From positions 1 to 7,542 of the forward strand of contig CAZKNG010000097.1 in NCBI GenBank assembly GCA_964554125.1: a stretch of DNA of 7,542 nt, in the 5' to 3' direction. How positions within the stretch are numbered: position 1 is the first letter of the stretch; every line of letters begins with the position of its first letter. The notes beneath the pieces are model-generated. The model was not told the origin of the DNA and did no database searches. It saw only the letters and a program-made list of their open reading frames with translations. The DNA is from JAGHBT01 sp035311885. Lineage in GTDB: Bacteria; Krumholzibacteriota; Krumholzibacteriia; Krumholzibacteriales; WJIX01. Both the position numbers and the translations under genes were made by a program. This document shows positions 7,425-7,542 of this stretch, one piece after another.

Positions 7425-7428
7425 GGAT

Positions 7429-7539
7429 GACTGGGGTTGGGTCCGCGCAATCGTTGGCTTAGTCTGCTGGAAGCTGATGTTAGACAGCTTCAGTTAGTGT
7501 TCGCCAGCCGGTACACTCTATACCGCCCTTCAACCAGTC
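7429..7539 (+). ncRNA. Possible structured RNA or folded element at the right edge
   Basis: This 111-base stretch is closed by an inverted repeat: GACTGG and TTG (7429-7434, 7437-7439) pair with CAACCAGTC (7531-7539) if two G bases bulge out. Inside, GTTGGC (7453-7458) pairs with GCCAGC (7503-7508) through one G-U pair that works only in a plus-strand RNA. That stem encloses a 9-pair hairpin with one bulged G and an 8-base loop (7467-7476 with 7485-7493). Right beside it, CGGTA (7509-7513) pairs with TACCG (7521-7525). The nested two-arm layout and the GC jump (about 54% against 33% next door) fit a structured RNA. I recognise no known RNA family, see no promoter within the window, and cannot exclude chance, an insertion-element end or the 3' end of a coding region. 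Confidence 0.22.
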
Positions 7540-7542
7540 TCT

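Noticed and set aside
7479..7485. GTTAGAC resembling an integron attC core site
   Set aside because: The matching inverse core at a suitable distance is missing on either strand; one 7-base match is expected by chance.
7393..7497. Short plus-strand frame of about 34 codons ending in TAG at 7495-7497
   Set aside because: It begins at a GTG inside the opposing promoter, lacks a ribosome-binding site and has no recognisable protein features.
7336..7542. TPP riboswitch upstream of the thiamin gene
   Set aside because: The CTGAGA and ATCTGGATAATGCCAGCG-type blocks are absent on the minus strand, and the folded segment lies upstream of the promoter rather than in the leader.

Overview
The window reads as chromosomal core-gene DNA from a diderm (Gram-negative-type) bacterium. 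All seven recognisable genes lie on the minus strand, so transcription runs from the right edge toward the left. The organism cannot be named from the sequence. An outer membrane is implied by a BamD-like lipoprotein. The moderate-to-low GC, dense overlapping genes, frequent GTG/TTG starts, a ThiD2-ThiE fusion and the rimO/ftsK/bamD/nadD neighbourhood would fit one of the less-studied diderm phyla (FCB-like or a candidate phylum); this is inference.

Layout in transcription order. The right edge (about 7429-7542) is GC-richer (about 54%) than the 92 bases next to it (about 33%). It contains nested inverted repeats that could be a structured RNA or an element end. A good sigma70-type promoter (7396-7424) then drives a ThiD2-ThiE thiamin-phosphate synthase fusion (6277-7335). 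A 133-base gap separates it from ftsK, encoding the septal DNA translocase (3996-6143). Its 3' end overlaps rimO (2657-4012), encoding the ribosomal protein S12 methylthiotransferase.

A 150-base gap at 2507-2656 holds a second promoter. It precedes a tightly overlapping cluster: an unrecognised exported protein with a C-terminal hydrophobic segment (1811-2506), a TPR lipoprotein (889-1818), a BamD-type TPR lipoprotein (123-914), and the first 44 codons of nadD (1-133), cut by the left window edge. Each start codon in this cluster lies inside the end of the preceding gene, so translational coupling is likely.

Functionally the window mixes cofactor metabolism (thiamin, NAD), chromosome segregation, ribosomal protein modification and outer-membrane assembly. 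No transposase, CRISPR array, tRNA, rRNA or defence system is visible. I did not find a convincing new biological system. The best leads are the unrecognised exported protein in the bamD cluster, the second TPR lipoprotein beside BamD, and the folded GC-rich element at the right edge.
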